DNA of 64,000 nt from Embleya hyalina. GTDB taxonomy: Bacteria; Actinomycetota; Actinomycetes; Streptomycetales; Streptomycetaceae. The notes below the pieces were generated by a model. The model was not told the origin of the DNA. It made no database searches and saw only the letters and a program-made list of their open reading frames with translations. Location of the stretch: the NCBI RefSeq assembly GCF_003967355.1, contig NZ_BIFH01000021.1, positions 92,103 through 156,102 on the forward strand, in the 5' to 3' direction. A program made the position numbers and the translations under genes. This document shows, piece by piece, positions 29,939 through 39,095 of this stretch (position 1 is the first letter of the stretch; every line of letters begins with the position of its first letter).

Positions 29939-30811
29939 GTGGACACCGCACTGCTCCTGGAACCCTTCCGCGTCCCCTACCTGACCCGGGCCCTGATCGA
30001 ACTGACCATCCTGGGCGTACTCTGCGGCACCGTCGGCACGTTCGTCGCGCTGCGCCGCCTCGAATTCGTCGCCGACGCGCTCACCCACACCGTCTTCCCC
30101 GGCGTGGTGATCGGCTTCGCCCTCCGGGGCGCGACCGGCATCCTCGCCGGCGCGCTGATCGCGGCCGGCGTCACGGCCTGCGCCCTGACCCTGCTCGGCC
30201 GCCACCGCCGCACCGGCGACGACACCGCGCTCGCCATCGTGCTGACCGCGATGTTCTCCATCGGCGTCCTGGTCGTCTCCCGCAGCCACTCCTACACCGC
30301 CGACCTCGAGACCTTCCTGTTCGGCCAGGTCCTGTACACCTCACGCGCCCAGATCACCGAAACCGCCGCGGTGGCCGTGCTCTGCCTGGCCGCGCTCGCC
30401 GTACTGGGCCGGGAGTTCGTGCTGCGCGCCTTCGACCCCGACGCGGCCCGAGCCGCCGGTCACCGGGTCGGCGCGCTGGACCTGGCGCTCAACCTGATCG
30501 TCGCGCTGACCGTGGTCGCCGCGGTCCGCACCGTCGGCACCGCGCTGATCCTGGCCCTGCTGGTGATCCCGGCGGCCATCGGCCGCACCCTGGGCCGCCG
30601 CCCGGCCCACCTCGCGCTGATCGGCTCGGTCGCCGCCGTGCTGTGCGGCTACCTCGGCCTGACCATCAGCTACACCGCCTCCGTCGACCACGACCTCGCC
30701 CTGCCCGCCGCCCCCACCGTCGTCCTCACCCTCGTGGCCGTGCACCTGCTCGCCCTCGGCGCGTGCGGCGCGGCCCGACTGCGCCCCGCCCGCTTCCGGA
30801 GCCCCCGATGA
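29939..30811 (+). CDS. Zinc ABC transporter permease 1
   Basis: The 290-residue membrane protein belongs to the ABC-3 (ZnuB/MntB) family, with about eight hydrophobic segments and the conserved LRRLEFVADALTHTVFPGVV. The GTG at 29939 is 6 bp after the ATPase stop. The last bases overlap the second permease (ATGA). Confidence 0.87.
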   Translation: MDTALLLEPFRVPYLTRALIELTILGVLCGTVGTFVALRRLEFVADALTHTVFPGVVIGFALRGATGILAGALIAAGVTACALTLLGRHRRTGDDTALAIVLTAMFSIGVLVVSRSHSYTADLETFLFGQVLYTSRAQITETAAVAVLCLAALAVLGREFVLRAFDPDAARAAGHRVGALDLALNLIVALTVVAAVRTVGTALILALLVIPAAIGRTLGRRPAHLALIGSVAAVLCGYLGLTISYTASVDHDLALPAAPTVVLTLVAVHLLALGACGAARLRPARFRSPR

Positions 30812-31656
30812 CCTGGTTCGACACCTACACCCACCGCGCCTACGCCGAGGCCGTCATGGTCGGACTCCTGGCCGGCGTCGTCGGTGTCCAGGTCGTACTG
30901 CGCAGGCTCGCGTTCCACGCCATGGCGACGACCCACGCCACCTTCCCCGGCGTGGTCCTGGCCTCGATCCTCGGCATCGACATCTATCTCGGCGGCACCG
31001 CGTTCGGTGTGCTGTTCTCCATCGCGGTCCTCGCGCTGACCCGGCGCCCGGGCCGGACCGCGTCGGGTGCGATCGGCGTGGTCCTCGCGGCCGGCTTCGC
31101 CCTGGGCGCCGTCCTGGTCGCGGCCGGACCGGCGAGCGATCGCAAACTGTCCGCCTTCCTGGTCGGTTCCATCGTCACCATCGACACCCACGACCTGGCC
31201 GTCACGGCCGCTGTCGGGACGGTGATCCTGGCGCTGCTCGCGGTGTTCGGCCGCGAACTCGGCTTCGCCGCCTTCGACCACGACGGGATGCGGGCCGCCG
31301 GGCACCCGGCCCTCGCCCTCGATCTGCTGCTCCTGCTGATCGTGCAGGCGGTGGTAGTGGTGCTCACCCCGGCGGTGGGCGTCATGCTCACCCTGGCCCT
31401 GCTCGTGGCCCCGGCTGCGACCGCCCGGCTGTGGACCGACTCGCTGCGCCGCACCGGCGTGGTGGCCGGTCTGCTCGGCGCCGGCAGCGCGGTCACCGGC
31501 CTGGAACTCTCCCGGCACTACGACGTGGCCGCGGGCGCGACCATCGCCCTCGTGGCGGCGGCCGGCTTCGTCGTCTCGCTGCTCGTATCCCCACGACACG
31601 GCGCGCTCGGCCGGCTCCTCGACCGCCGCCCGGGAACGGCGACGGCCCCGGCCTGA
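30808..31656 (+). CDS. Zinc ABC transporter permease 2
   Basis: The 282-residue protein is a second ABC-3 permease (LRRLAFHAMATTHATFPGVV matches the same region of permease 1, with the same layout of helices). The two are clearly different in sequence, so the channel is probably a heterodimer as in TroCD/SitCD systems. It ends the operon. The ATG overlaps the stop of permease 1. Confidence 0.87.
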   Translation: MTWFDTYTHRAYAEAVMVGLLAGVVGVQVVLRRLAFHAMATTHATFPGVVLASILGIDIYLGGTAFGVLFSIAVLALTRRPGRTASGAIGVVLAAGFALGAVLVAAGPASDRKLSAFLVGSIVTIDTHDLAVTAAVGTVILALLAVFGRELGFAAFDHDGMRAAGHPALALDLLLLLIVQAVVVVLTPAVGVMLTLALLVAPAATARLWTDSLRRTGVVAGLLGAGSAVTGLELSRHYDVAAGATIALVAAAGFVVSLLVSPRHGALGRLLDRRPGTATAPA

Positions 31657-31738
31657 CCCCGCCCCCGGAAGCCGCTGTGGCGCACGTCACCCGATTTTCC
31701 CGGCGGTACGCGTCGACCGAGACTTGGTCCGCGGGCGT

Positions 31739-32281
31739 ATGTCCGCCGAGTCCGAAAGAGAGCCGGGGGAGTCGTTGACCGTCGAGGAGTTCGAAGAGTT
31801 CTACGCGGCCGCCGTCGGCCGACTCACCGGTCAGCTCTACCTGATGCTCGGCGATCGACACGAGGCCCAGGACGTGGTCCAGGAGGCGTTCGTCAAGGCG
31901 TGGAGCAGACGCGGACAACTCGATCGGCACGGCAATCCGGAGGCGTGGATCCGAGTGGTCGCCTGGCGACTGGCGGTGAGCCGTTGGCGCGGTAGACGGC
32001 GCACCGACGACGCGTGGCGGCGACACGGCGCACCCCTCCAGGCGCCCGGTCCCGAACCCGGCATGGTCGTACTGGTCTCGGCGCTGCGGCAGTTGACCCC
32101 GAAGCAGCGCCGGGTGATGACCCTGCACTACGTCTGCGACCTGACGGTGGAGCAGATCACCGCCGAGACCGGTATGGCGAGCAGCACCGTCAAGACCCAC
32201 CTGGTGCGCGGACGTGTGGCCCTCGCCCACCTCCTGCCCGACCCGTACGCAGAGGAGTCGCCCGGTGCCGGAGCCTCATGA
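31739..32281 (+). CDS. ECF sigma factor
   Basis: The 180-residue protein has sigma region 2 (LMLGDRHEAQDVVQEAFVKAW, AWIRVVAWRLAVSRWR) and region 4 (LTPKQRRVMTLHYVCDLTVEQIT, then SSTVKTHLVRGR). It would direct RNA polymerase to a small regulon. The ATG at 31739 was chosen; a TTG at 31775 is also close to the conserved domain. Its 3' end overlaps the next gene, whose product spans the membrane, so that product is a candidate partner. Confidence 0.88.
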   Translation: MSAESEREPGESLTVEEFEEFYAAAVGRLTGQLYLMLGDRHEAQDVVQEAFVKAWSRRGQLDRHGNPEAWIRVVAWRLAVSRWRGRRRTDDAWRRHGAPLQAPGPEPGMVVLVSALRQLTPKQRRVMTLHYVCDLTVEQITAETGMASSTVKTHLVRGRVALAHLLPDPYAEESPGAGAS

Positions 32282-32645
32282 GTCGTCGAACCCGTCCCTC
32301 CCGTACCTCCCGGACCGGGATCCGTTGCGCGCCGCGCTGCTCGAGGTCGCCGTCGAGGGGGGCCGGCAGGCCACCCCCGCGCCCTTCGCCACGATCCGGC
32401 GCCGCGGCGACCGCCTGCGCCGCCGCCGGACGGCCCTGCTGGGCGCGGCCGCGTGCCTGGTCCTCGGCGGCACCGCCGCACTCGCGGCGACGCTGATCCC
32501 GGACGACCCGAGCCCGTCGCCCCCGGCGGTATCGCCCGGTCCCGTGCCCTCGGAGTCGCCGATCCCCACCCCCGAGGGCACCGACGCGACGCCGTCGCTG
32601 TACACCGACCCGACGGGCGACACCGCCGGCGACCCGACCGGCTGA
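32265..32645 (+). CDS. Small membrane protein coupled to the ECF sigma factor
   Basis: The 126-residue product starts at GTG 32265, inside the sigma gene's end. It has a ~65-residue cytosolic N-terminal part with a basic patch (IRRRGDRLRRRRT), one transmembrane helix (ALLGAAACLVLGGTAALAA) and a short Pro/Ser/Thr-rich outside part. This topology and the overlap with a sigma gene are as expected of an anti-sigma factor, but no zinc-binding (HxxxCxxC) motif is visible. Anti-sigma function is therefore inference. Confidence 0.6.
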   Translation: MPEPHESSNPSLPYLPDRDPLRAALLEVAVEGGRQATPAPFATIRRRGDRLRRRRTALLGAAACLVLGGTAALAATLIPDDPSPSPPAVSPGPVPSESPIPTPEGTDATPSLYTDPTGDTAGDPTG

Positions 32646-32832
32646 CCCCGCCGGCCGCACCGCACGGACCCGCGACCCGCCCGCCCGACCGGCCCGACGC
32701 CGCCCGGTCGGCGTCAAGGATGCGACAAGGTTGGCGGCGGAGCCGCCAAAGGTGTGTCAAGACTCGTCCGGACGGTGGACGATCGAGGAATTTGGGACTC
32801 GTCCGCCGCGTATCCGGTGAGAGGCCGGGCCC

Positions 32833-35451
32833 GTGCCCGAGTCGGTATCGCCGCGCGGCCGGTCGAGCGACGGATACCCGGACGGTCGAGCAACGGAAAG
32901 CGGGGGTGCACCGACCCGGATGCAGATCTCTCGACGCGGCACTCTGCGCGTCTATCTCGGCGCCGCGCCCGGGGTCGGCAAGACGTACGCGATGCTCGAC
33001 GAGGCCCGCCGCCGGTTCGACCGGGGCACCGATGTCGTGGTCGCGGTCGTCGAATGCCACAACCGGCCGCACACCGAGGCGATGCTGGCCGGCCTCGAAA
33101 TCGTGCCGCGCAGGCAACTTTCCTACCGGGAGGGCTCGTTCGCCGAGATGGACGTCGACGCGGTGCTCGCCCGCCGACCGCGACTGGCACTGGTCGACGA
33201 ACTCGCGCACACCAACGTCCCCGGCTCGCGCCACGAGAAGCGTTGGCAGGACATCGACACACTTCTCGACGCCGGGATCGACGTCATCTCCACGATCAAC
33301 GTGCAACACCTCGAATCGCTCAACGACGTGGTCGAGTCCATCACCGGCGTCCCGCAGCGCGAGACCGTGCCCGACGGCGTGGTGCGCCGGGCCGACCAGA
33401 TCGAACTGGTGGACATGGCGCCGGAGGCGCTGCGCCGCCGGCTCGAACACGGCGACGTGTACACGCCGGACAAGATCGACGCGGCCCTCGCCAACTACTT
33501 CCGGGTCGGCAACCTGACCGCGCTGCGCGAACTGGCCCTGTTGTGGGTGGCCGACCGGGTCGACGAGTATCTGCGCGCCTACCGCGACGAGCACGGCATG
33601 GAGACGAGCCGGCCGACCCGGGAGCGGATCGTGGTCGCCCTCACCGGCGGCCCGGAGGGCGACACGCTGATCCGCCGGGCCGCCCGGATCGCCGGCCGCG
33701 GTCCGGGCGGGGAACTGCTCGCGGTGCACGTGAGCCCCAGCGAGGCCCTGTCCGAGTCCTCGCCGATGGAACTCGCCCGCCAGCGGCGCCTGGTCGACTC
33801 GCTCGGCGGCACCTTCCACTCCGTGGTCGGGGACGATGTGGCCGGTGCCCTCCTCGACTTCGCCCGCGGGGTCGACGCCACCCGGATCGTGCTCGGGTGC
33901 AGTCGGCGCACCCGCCGGGAGTACGTCTTCGGCCCCGGCGTCGGTGCCACGGTCGCCGCCCGCGCCGGCGACATCGTCACCCAACTGGTCACCCACGAAC
34001 ACGCCGGCCGGGGCCGACCGGATCGGCCGCGCCGCTCGACCGTGCCGCGCGGGCGGGCGATCGCCGGCTGGGTGACCGCGCTGCTCGGCCCGCCCGCGCT
34101 GACCGCCGCGCTGATGCCGACCCGGGGTACCGCGACGCTGCCCGTGGACATGCTCCTGTTCCTGCTCCTGACCCTGGTGGTGGCCCTGTTCGGCGGACTG
34201 TGGCAGGCGGTGACGACCGCGGTGCTCGCCTCGACGATGGTCGACTACTACTTCACCCCGCCGCTGGACACCCTCGACATCGCCGCGCCGGGCAACGTGT
34301 TCGCCTTCCTCGTGTTCGTGGTGATGGCCCTGGCCGTCGCGTCGGTGGTGGACCGGGCCGCGCGGCGCACCCAGCAGGCCGCGCGCGGGCAGCGCGAGGC
34401 GGAGACGCTCGGCTTCCTCGCGGGCACCGTGCTGCGCGGCGAACGGGCGCTGCCCGCGCTGCTGGAGCGGGTGCGCACGACGTTCGGCATGGAGTCGGTC
34501 GCGCTGCTGCGCCGCGACGGGCCGCGCGGTGTGTGGACGAGCGTCGACGCGGTCGGCGCCGACCCGCCCACCCGGCCGGACGCCGCCGACGTGGAGGTCC
34601 CGATCGACGACTCGCTCGCGCTGGTCCTGTCCGGGCGTACGCTGCCCGCGGACACCCGCCGAGTGCTCGGCGCGTTCGCCGCGCAGGCCGCGCTGGTCCT
34701 GGAGTGGCGGGCGCTGCGCGCCGAGGCCGAGGAGGCACGCCTGCTGGGCGAGCGCCACAGCGTGGACACCGCCCTGTTCGCCACCGTCGCCCGGGACCTG
34801 CGGGCGCCGCTGGTGGCGATCAAGTCCGGATCGTCGGGGCTGCGGGCGGAGGAGGTCGCCTGGGCGCGCACGGACCGGGCCGAACTGCTCGCCACCATCG
34901 AGGCCGGTGCCGACCGCCTGGACCGGCTGATCGGCAATCTGCTCGACATGAGCCGGTTGCGGATGGGCACGATCGAACCGCTGCCCGTCGACATCGCGCT
35001 GGACGAGGTGGTGCCGGGCGCGGTGGTCCGGGCCACGCCCGGCACGGTGCGGGTGTGCGTCCCGGAGACGCTGCCGACCGTGCGGGCCGATCCGGAGCTG
35101 TTCGAGCGGGTGGTGGCGAACCTGGTGGCGAACGCCGTACTGCACACCCCGCCGGACACGCCCGTGGAGGTGGCCGCCGAGGAGGTCGGCGACCGGATCG
35201 CGCTGCGGGTGGTCGACCGCGGCCCCGGTCTGCCCGACGAGGCGAAGGCGCGGGTCTTCGAGGCCTTCGCCCGGCACGGCGACGCGCATCGAAGTCGCGG
35301 GGTGGGTCTGGGACTCGCGGTCGCCCGGGGCTTCGCCGAGGCGATGGCCGGCACGCTCACCGCCGAGGACACCCCGGGCGGCGGGCTGACCATGGTCCTG
35401 ACCCTGCCGGTGTCCACCACCACCCACCACCCCGAGGGGTTCCCGTCCTGA
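32833..35451 (+). CDS. KdpD-like sensor kinase lacking the phospho-acceptor His
   Basis: The 872-residue protein has the full KdpD layout: N-terminal KdpD domain with Walker A GAAPGVGKT and DELAHTN, a USP-like domain, four transmembrane helices (about 400-510), a GAF-like region and an HATPase domain (N box NLVANAVLH, G boxes DRGPGLP and GVGLGLAVARG). The H box reads VARDLRAPLVAIK: codon 34792-34794 is CGG, so Arg654 replaces the expected His. No kdpE or kdpFABC gene is adjacent. It cannot autophosphorylate in the usual way. The start could be GTG 32833 or ATG 32920; the latter places the Walker region where KdpD proteins usually have it. Confidence 0.85.
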   Translation: MPESVSPRGRSSDGYPDGRATESGGAPTRMQISRRGTLRVYLGAAPGVGKTYAMLDEARRRFDRGTDVVVAVVECHNRPHTEAMLAGLEIVPRRQLSYREGSFAEMDVDAVLARRPRLALVDELAHTNVPGSRHEKRWQDIDTLLDAGIDVISTINVQHLESLNDVVESITGVPQRETVPDGVVRRADQIELVDMAPEALRRRLEHGDVYTPDKIDAALANYFRVGNLTALRELALLWVADRVDEYLRAYRDEHGMETSRPTRERIVVALTGGPEGDTLIRRAARIAGRGPGGELLAVHVSPSEALSESSPMELARQRRLVDSLGGTFHSVVGDDVAGALLDFARGVDATRIVLGCSRRTRREYVFGPGVGATVAARAGDIVTQLVTHEHAGRGRPDRPRRSTVPRGRAIAGWVTALLGPPALTAALMPTRGTATLPVDMLLFLLLTLVVALFGGLWQAVTTAVLASTMVDYYFTPPLDTLDIAAPGNVFAFLVFVVMALAVASVVDRAARRTQQAARGQREAETLGFLAGTVLRGERALPALLERVRTTFGMESVALLRRDGPRGVWTSVDAVGADPPTRPDAADVEVPIDDSLALVLSGRTLPADTRRVLGAFAAQAALVLEWRALRAEAEEARLLGERHSVDTALFATVARDLRAPLVAIKSGSSGLRAEEVAWARTDRAELLATIEAGADRLDRLIGNLLDMSRLRMGTIEPLPVDIALDEVVPGAVVRATPGTVRVCVPETLPTVRADPELFERVVANLVANAVLHTPPDTPVEVAAEEVGDRIALRVVDRGPGLPDEAKARVFEAFARHGDAHRSRGVGLGLAVARGFAEAMAGTLTAEDTPGGGLTMVLTLPVSTTTHHPEGFPS

Positions 35452-35474
35452 GACCCCATGGGCGTCGGGCCCGG

Positions 35475-35729
35475 TCAGGCGCGGCTGGCGAACAGGCGGC
35501 CGTCCACCGGCGTGACGGGCAGGGTGAAGCCGAGGCCGGTACCGCCGGCCAGGGCCAGGACCGGGATGATCGCCTCGGAACCGTAGGCCACCGACGCCAT
35601 CGCGTCCGGCGACAGCGGGGCCGGTTGCTCGACGACCGTGAGCCGATACCGATCACCGTCGCGGGGCTCGGCCCCGACCTCACCTTCGGACTCGCGCACA
35701 CCGATCCTGCGGACACGGCGGGACATCAT
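35475..35729 (-). pseudogene. N-terminal remnant of an APC-type permease
   Basis: The 84-codon frame from ATG 35729 reads like the cytosolic start and first helix of an amino-acid/cation APC-superfamily permease: RYRLTVVEQPAPLSPDAMAS, then VAYGSEAIIPVLALAGGTG and GFTLPVT. It diverges right after this point and stops. Full proteins of this type have ten or more helices, so this is a 5' fragment. It converges on the kdpD-like gene, leaving 23 bp between them. The partner may once have been functionally linked to the sensor. Confidence 0.6.
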
Positions 35730-35985
35730 GGACACGCTCACGGTCCCTCCGACCGGACCGGCTCGAACGCGGCACAGGCTGCGCGCCCACGACGCGCCGG
35801 GAGCCGCACCCGACATGATTCCGGCGCCGCCGCGACCGACTCCTACGCGTTCCTGTCGGCCCGCAGGTCGCGACGTCCGGACCGGGTGCGCGCATGCCGT
35901 TCGGGATCGCCGGACGCCCGGGCGCGCGTGGTGCGCCGACCTCGAACGGGCGCGTCGGGGCGGGGGGTTGTGCTGAACTGTGGGT

Positions 35986-36750
35986 ATGGAATTCTCCCGA
36001 CTGCTCGACTGTCTCGCGGCCGACTTCGCCCGCCTCCGGGCCGTGTCGGCGACGGACCCCACGGCGGGCGTGCCGACCTGCCCGGGCTGGACCGTGGCCG
36101 ACCTGACCCGCCATGTCGGCGAGGTGTACCTGCACAAGACGCAGGCCATCCGCGAGGGCGCCGAACCCGACCCGTGGCCGCCGCGGGAGCTCGCGAAGGA
36201 GGACCCGATCGCGCTGCTCGACCGCGCGTACGCCGATCTGCGACACGAGTTCGCCACCCACGGCCCGAAGGATCCGGCCGGATCCTGGTACACCCCGGAC
36301 CCGACCGTCGGCTTCTGGATCCGGCGGATGGCGCAGGAGACGGTGATCCACCGGATCGACGCCGAACTCGCCGCCGGGGAGCCGATCGCCGAGATTCCCG
36401 CCGATCTGGCGGTGGACGGCGTCGACGAGTTGCTGAAGGTGTTCGTGGCGTACGGCGTCGCCGAGTGGGGCGACTACTTCACCGGCGTCCTGGCCGAATC
36501 GCCGGGCCGGACCTACCTCGTGCGCGCCGACGAGGCGGCGTGGCGGGTATCGACGGGACCGGGCCTGTTCCGCGTCGAGGACGGCGCCGGCACCGGCCCG
36601 GCGGACGTGACCGTGAGCGGGCCGTCGGCGGCGGTGTTGCGCCGACTCTGGAACCGGGAGGAGGCCGACGCGACGAGCCCGGTGACGGTCGTCGGTGCCC
36701 CGGAGGCGGTCGAGGAACTGCACCGCTGCATCGTCGTCGCGACCCAGTAG
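35986..36750 (+). CDS. Mycothiol-dependent maleylpyruvate isomerase-family protein
   Basis: The 254-residue protein begins with the MDMPI_N/DinB-like domain: PTCPGWTVADLTRHVGEVYL and later RRMAQETVIHRIDAELAAG, where His residues form the usual metal site of the fold. A smaller C-terminal domain follows. Family members use mycothiol or have unknown substrates. The ATG at 35986 was preferred over the GTG six bases earlier. No operon partner is evident. Confidence 0.85.
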   Translation: MEFSRLLDCLAADFARLRAVSATDPTAGVPTCPGWTVADLTRHVGEVYLHKTQAIREGAEPDPWPPRELAKEDPIALLDRAYADLRHEFATHGPKDPAGSWYTPDPTVGFWIRRMAQETVIHRIDAELAAGEPIAEIPADLAVDGVDELLKVFVAYGVAEWGDYFTGVLAESPGRTYLVRADEAAWRVSTGPGLFRVEDGAGTGPADVTVSGPSAAVLRRLWNREEADATSPVTVVGAPEAVEELHRCIVVATQ

Positions 36751-36917
36751 CGGGGATCGTGCCCCGCGTCCGCCCCGGCCCGCACCCGGATCGCCGGCCC
36801 CGCGACCCGAGTGGCCGACGAGGTGTGCGGCGGAGACGATGAAAGGAGCGTGTGCGGGCTTCGCCGCGCGGTTTCGGCCGCCGCCGTCGGCGGCGCGTTT
36901 CGGGAGAGGTACACACC

Positions 36918-37340
36918 ATGACCATGGCCAGGGACATCATGCACGAGGGCGCGCAGTGGATCCCGCGGACGGAGACGTTGGACCGCGCGGCCCAGCTGAT
37001 GCTTCGGCTCGACGTGGGCTCGCTGCCGGTCGCCGATCCGAACGAACGACTGTGCGGCATCATCACCGACCGCGACATCGTCACCAAGTGTGTTGCCCTC
37101 GGCCACGATCCGGCCAAGGTGACGGCGGGCGACCTGTGCGAGGGCACACCGCGTTGGATCGACGCCGAGGCGGACATCGGCGACGTGTTGCAGGAGATGC
37201 GGGAACACCGGATCCGGCGACTGCCGGTGATCGATCACAAGCGCCTGGTCGGCATGATCAGCGAGGCGGATCTGGCCCGGCACCTGTCGGACGAGCAGAT
37301 AGCCGCCTTCGCGGAAAGCGTGTACGCGGCGTCGCGCTAG
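36918..37340 (+). CDS. Paired CBS-domain protein
   Basis: The 140-residue protein consists of two CBS domains: residues ~7-62 (LDVGSLPVADPNERLCGIITDRDIV) and ~75-130 (HRIRRLPVIDHKRLVGMISEADLA). CBS pairs bind adenine nucleotides; single-unit proteins like this one are common in hypoxia/dormancy regulons of actinobacteria. It lies convergent to a universal stress protein gene, with a terminator hairpin between, which fits that setting. The ATG at 36918 follows GGGAGAGG. Confidence 0.85.
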   Translation: MTMARDIMHEGAQWIPRTETLDRAAQLMLRLDVGSLPVADPNERLCGIITDRDIVTKCVALGHDPAKVTAGDLCEGTPRWIDAEADIGDVLQEMREHRIRRLPVIDHKRLVGMISEADLARHLSDEQIAAFAESVYAASR

Positions 37341-37385
37341 GGCTCGAGGACACGCCCTGGGGCCGTCCGGCGGATCGCCTGCCAC

Positions 37386-37441
37386 AACGGCCGTTCCCCG
37401 CAACCCGGTTCGGATCTCCCGGGGCGCGGGGGGCGGCCGTT
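37386..37441. terminator. Bidirectional terminator between CBS and USP genes
   Basis: The arms 37386-37401 and 37426-37441 pair over 16 positions, with one 2-bp mismatch (TT/GG). The hairpin lies between the 3' ends of two convergent genes and is followed by TTT on the plus strand. Confidence 0.6.
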
Positions 37442-37462
37442 TCGCGTGGGCGCCGACGTCGG

Positions 37463-38329
37463 TCAGTGGACGGGCACCACGCCCACCGGACACCGGGCGT
37501 GGTGCAGGACGGCGTGCGTGGTCGGGCCGAGCCGCATCGGCAGGGGGCCGCGCCTGCGGTGCGCGGCGACCACCACGAGGGCGCCGTCGATCGAGGCGTC
37601 GACCAGGTCGCGGCCCGCGGTTCCGTTCATCACCACGGTGTCCACGGGCAGTTCGGGATCCGTGCTACGGATCCTGCCGAGCACCTCGTCCACCATCCTG
37701 GTGCGTTCGGTTCGGACCGCCTCGACGTCGATCATGCTCGGCAACACCAGGCTCGGCGCCAGGCCGGTGACCGGGAGCACCCACGAGTGCACCGCGCGCA
37801 GTCCGCCGCCGAGACGTCGCGCGTGGTCGGCCGCGAAGTCCGCGGCGGGGCCGTCCTCGGGGCCGCCGACGCCGACCACGACGTCGCGCGCGTCCTCGGC
37901 CGCGGCGGTGTGTACGACGATCACCGGACAACTGCTGTGCGCGCACACCCGCAACGACACCGAGCCCAGGAGCAGCCCCGTGAAGCCGCCGTGCCCGCGA
38001 CTGCCGACCACGATGGTGTCGCACCGGGCACTCGCGGCGAGCAACGATTCGGCGCTGTCGCCCTCGCGGACCGAGGTCTCCACGGCCAGCCCGGGAAAAC
38101 CCGCGCGGATCCGCGCGGCGGCGGTGTCGATCAGGACGTGGGCGCGCTCGCGGACCTCGACCCGATGCTGATGGCCGAGCCCGCCGCCGGGCACCGCCGT
38201 GACGATGTACAGCGGCACCCGACGCGCGGCGGCGTCCCGCGCCGCCCAGTGCAACGCGTGGTCGGCCGCGGCCGAACCGTCGTGACCGACCAGGACCCCG
38301 AGACCGACTTCGCTGTGTGGGTACGACAT
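37463..38329 (-). CDS. Tandem universal stress protein
   Basis: The 288-residue protein has two USP domains. The first has the ATP-binding end motif in full (GSRGHGGFTGLLLGSVSLRV); the second is less canonical (AAHRRRGPLPMRLGPTTHAV) and may not bind ATP. Two-domain USPs of this length are usual in Streptomyces and often hypoxia-induced. The ATG at 38329 has GAGGTG upstream. It is divergent from an ogt gene. Confidence 0.88.
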   Translation of the reverse strand: MSYPHSEVGLGVLVGHDGSAAADHALHWAARDAAARRVPLYIVTAVPGGGLGHQHRVEVRERAHVLIDTAAARIRAGFPGLAVETSVREGDSAESLLAASARCDTIVVGSRGHGGFTGLLLGSVSLRVCAHSSCPVIVVHTAAAEDARDVVVGVGGPEDGPAADFAADHARRLGGGLRAVHSWVLPVTGLAPSLVLPSMIDVEAVRTERTRMVDEVLGRIRSTDPELPVDTVVMNGTAGRDLVDASIDGALVVVAAHRRRGPLPMRLGPTTHAVLHHARCPVGVVPVH

Positions 38330-38539
38330 GGCACTCACCTCGAGAGGGCATCCACCTGGGTCATACCCGCTCCGGCGGGTGCCGAGTTCGATCGGATCGA
38401 CCCGGGACCTCACATTCGGGCGCGCCCGCGCGTCTACCCGATACGGAGTCGACACCCGGTCGACACGGGCCGATACACACCGATACACGCCGAAACAGGC
38501 CGCACGCGGCAGCCGTACATCGCAGAGGAGACCGGCATC

Positions 38540-39052
38540 ATGGACACCCGCCACGCGCTCGTGGACACCTCCCTGGGCGCACTGACCGTGGTGGCCGCGG
38601 ACGACGCCGTCGTCGGGCTCTACTTTCCGGGGCACTGGTACCTGCCGCCCGAGGAGAGCATGGGACGCCGGGTCGACCACCGCGACGACCCGCTCCTGGC
38701 CCGGACCGCGGCCCAACTGGTGGAGTACCTGGCCGGCGAGCGCACCTCGTTCGACGTGCCGACGGCCACCCACGGCGACCCGTTCCAGGAGCAGGTGTGG
38801 GCCATGCTGCGGGAGATCCCGTTCGGCGAGACCACGACCTACGGAGCGCTCGCCGAGCGGCTGGGCAACAAGGCGCTGGCCCAGTCGGTCGGCCAGGCCG
38901 TCGGGCACAATCCGATCTCCATCATCGTCGCCTGTCACCGGGTGGTCGGCAGCGACGGCAGGCTCACGGGCTTCGCGGGCGGCCTCGCCCGCAAACGTAC
39001 GCTGCTCGACCTGGAGGAGTCCGACGCGTCGAAGGCGGCCCGGCTGTTCTGA
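38540..39052 (+). CDS. Methylated-DNA-protein cysteine methyltransferase (copy 1)
   Basis: The 170-residue protein has the Ogt/MGMT fold with the acceptor-site motif ACHRVVG (the usual PCHRV with Ala for Pro) and the arginine-finger region FGETTTYGALAERLG. It would repair O6-alkylguanine by transferring the alkyl group to its own Cys. It is the first gene of a block with an ECF sigma factor and a second MGMT. The ATG at 38540 follows GAGGAG. Confidence 0.88.
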   Translation: MDTRHALVDTSLGALTVVAADDAVVGLYFPGHWYLPPEESMGRRVDHRDDPLLARTAAQLVEYLAGERTSFDVPTATHGDPFQEQVWAMLREIPFGETTTYGALAERLGNKALAQSVGQAVGHNPISIIVACHRVVGSDGRLTGFAGGLARKRTLLDLEESDASKAARLF

Positions 39053-39095
39053 GCGCCGGCCGGGCGCGAGCACGACGTCGTACGGGATCGGGGAG

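Noticed and set aside
32128-35430. An 1100-codon minus-strand frame opposite the kdpD-like gene
   Set aside because: The plus strand encodes an unmistakable KdpD-type protein; the minus frame has no recognisable motif and is typical of GC-rich shadows.
35730-35985. Possible gene in the gap before the isomerase-family gene
   Set aside because: Frames here are Arg/Pro-rich, lack a ribosome site and show no motif; treated as non-coding.
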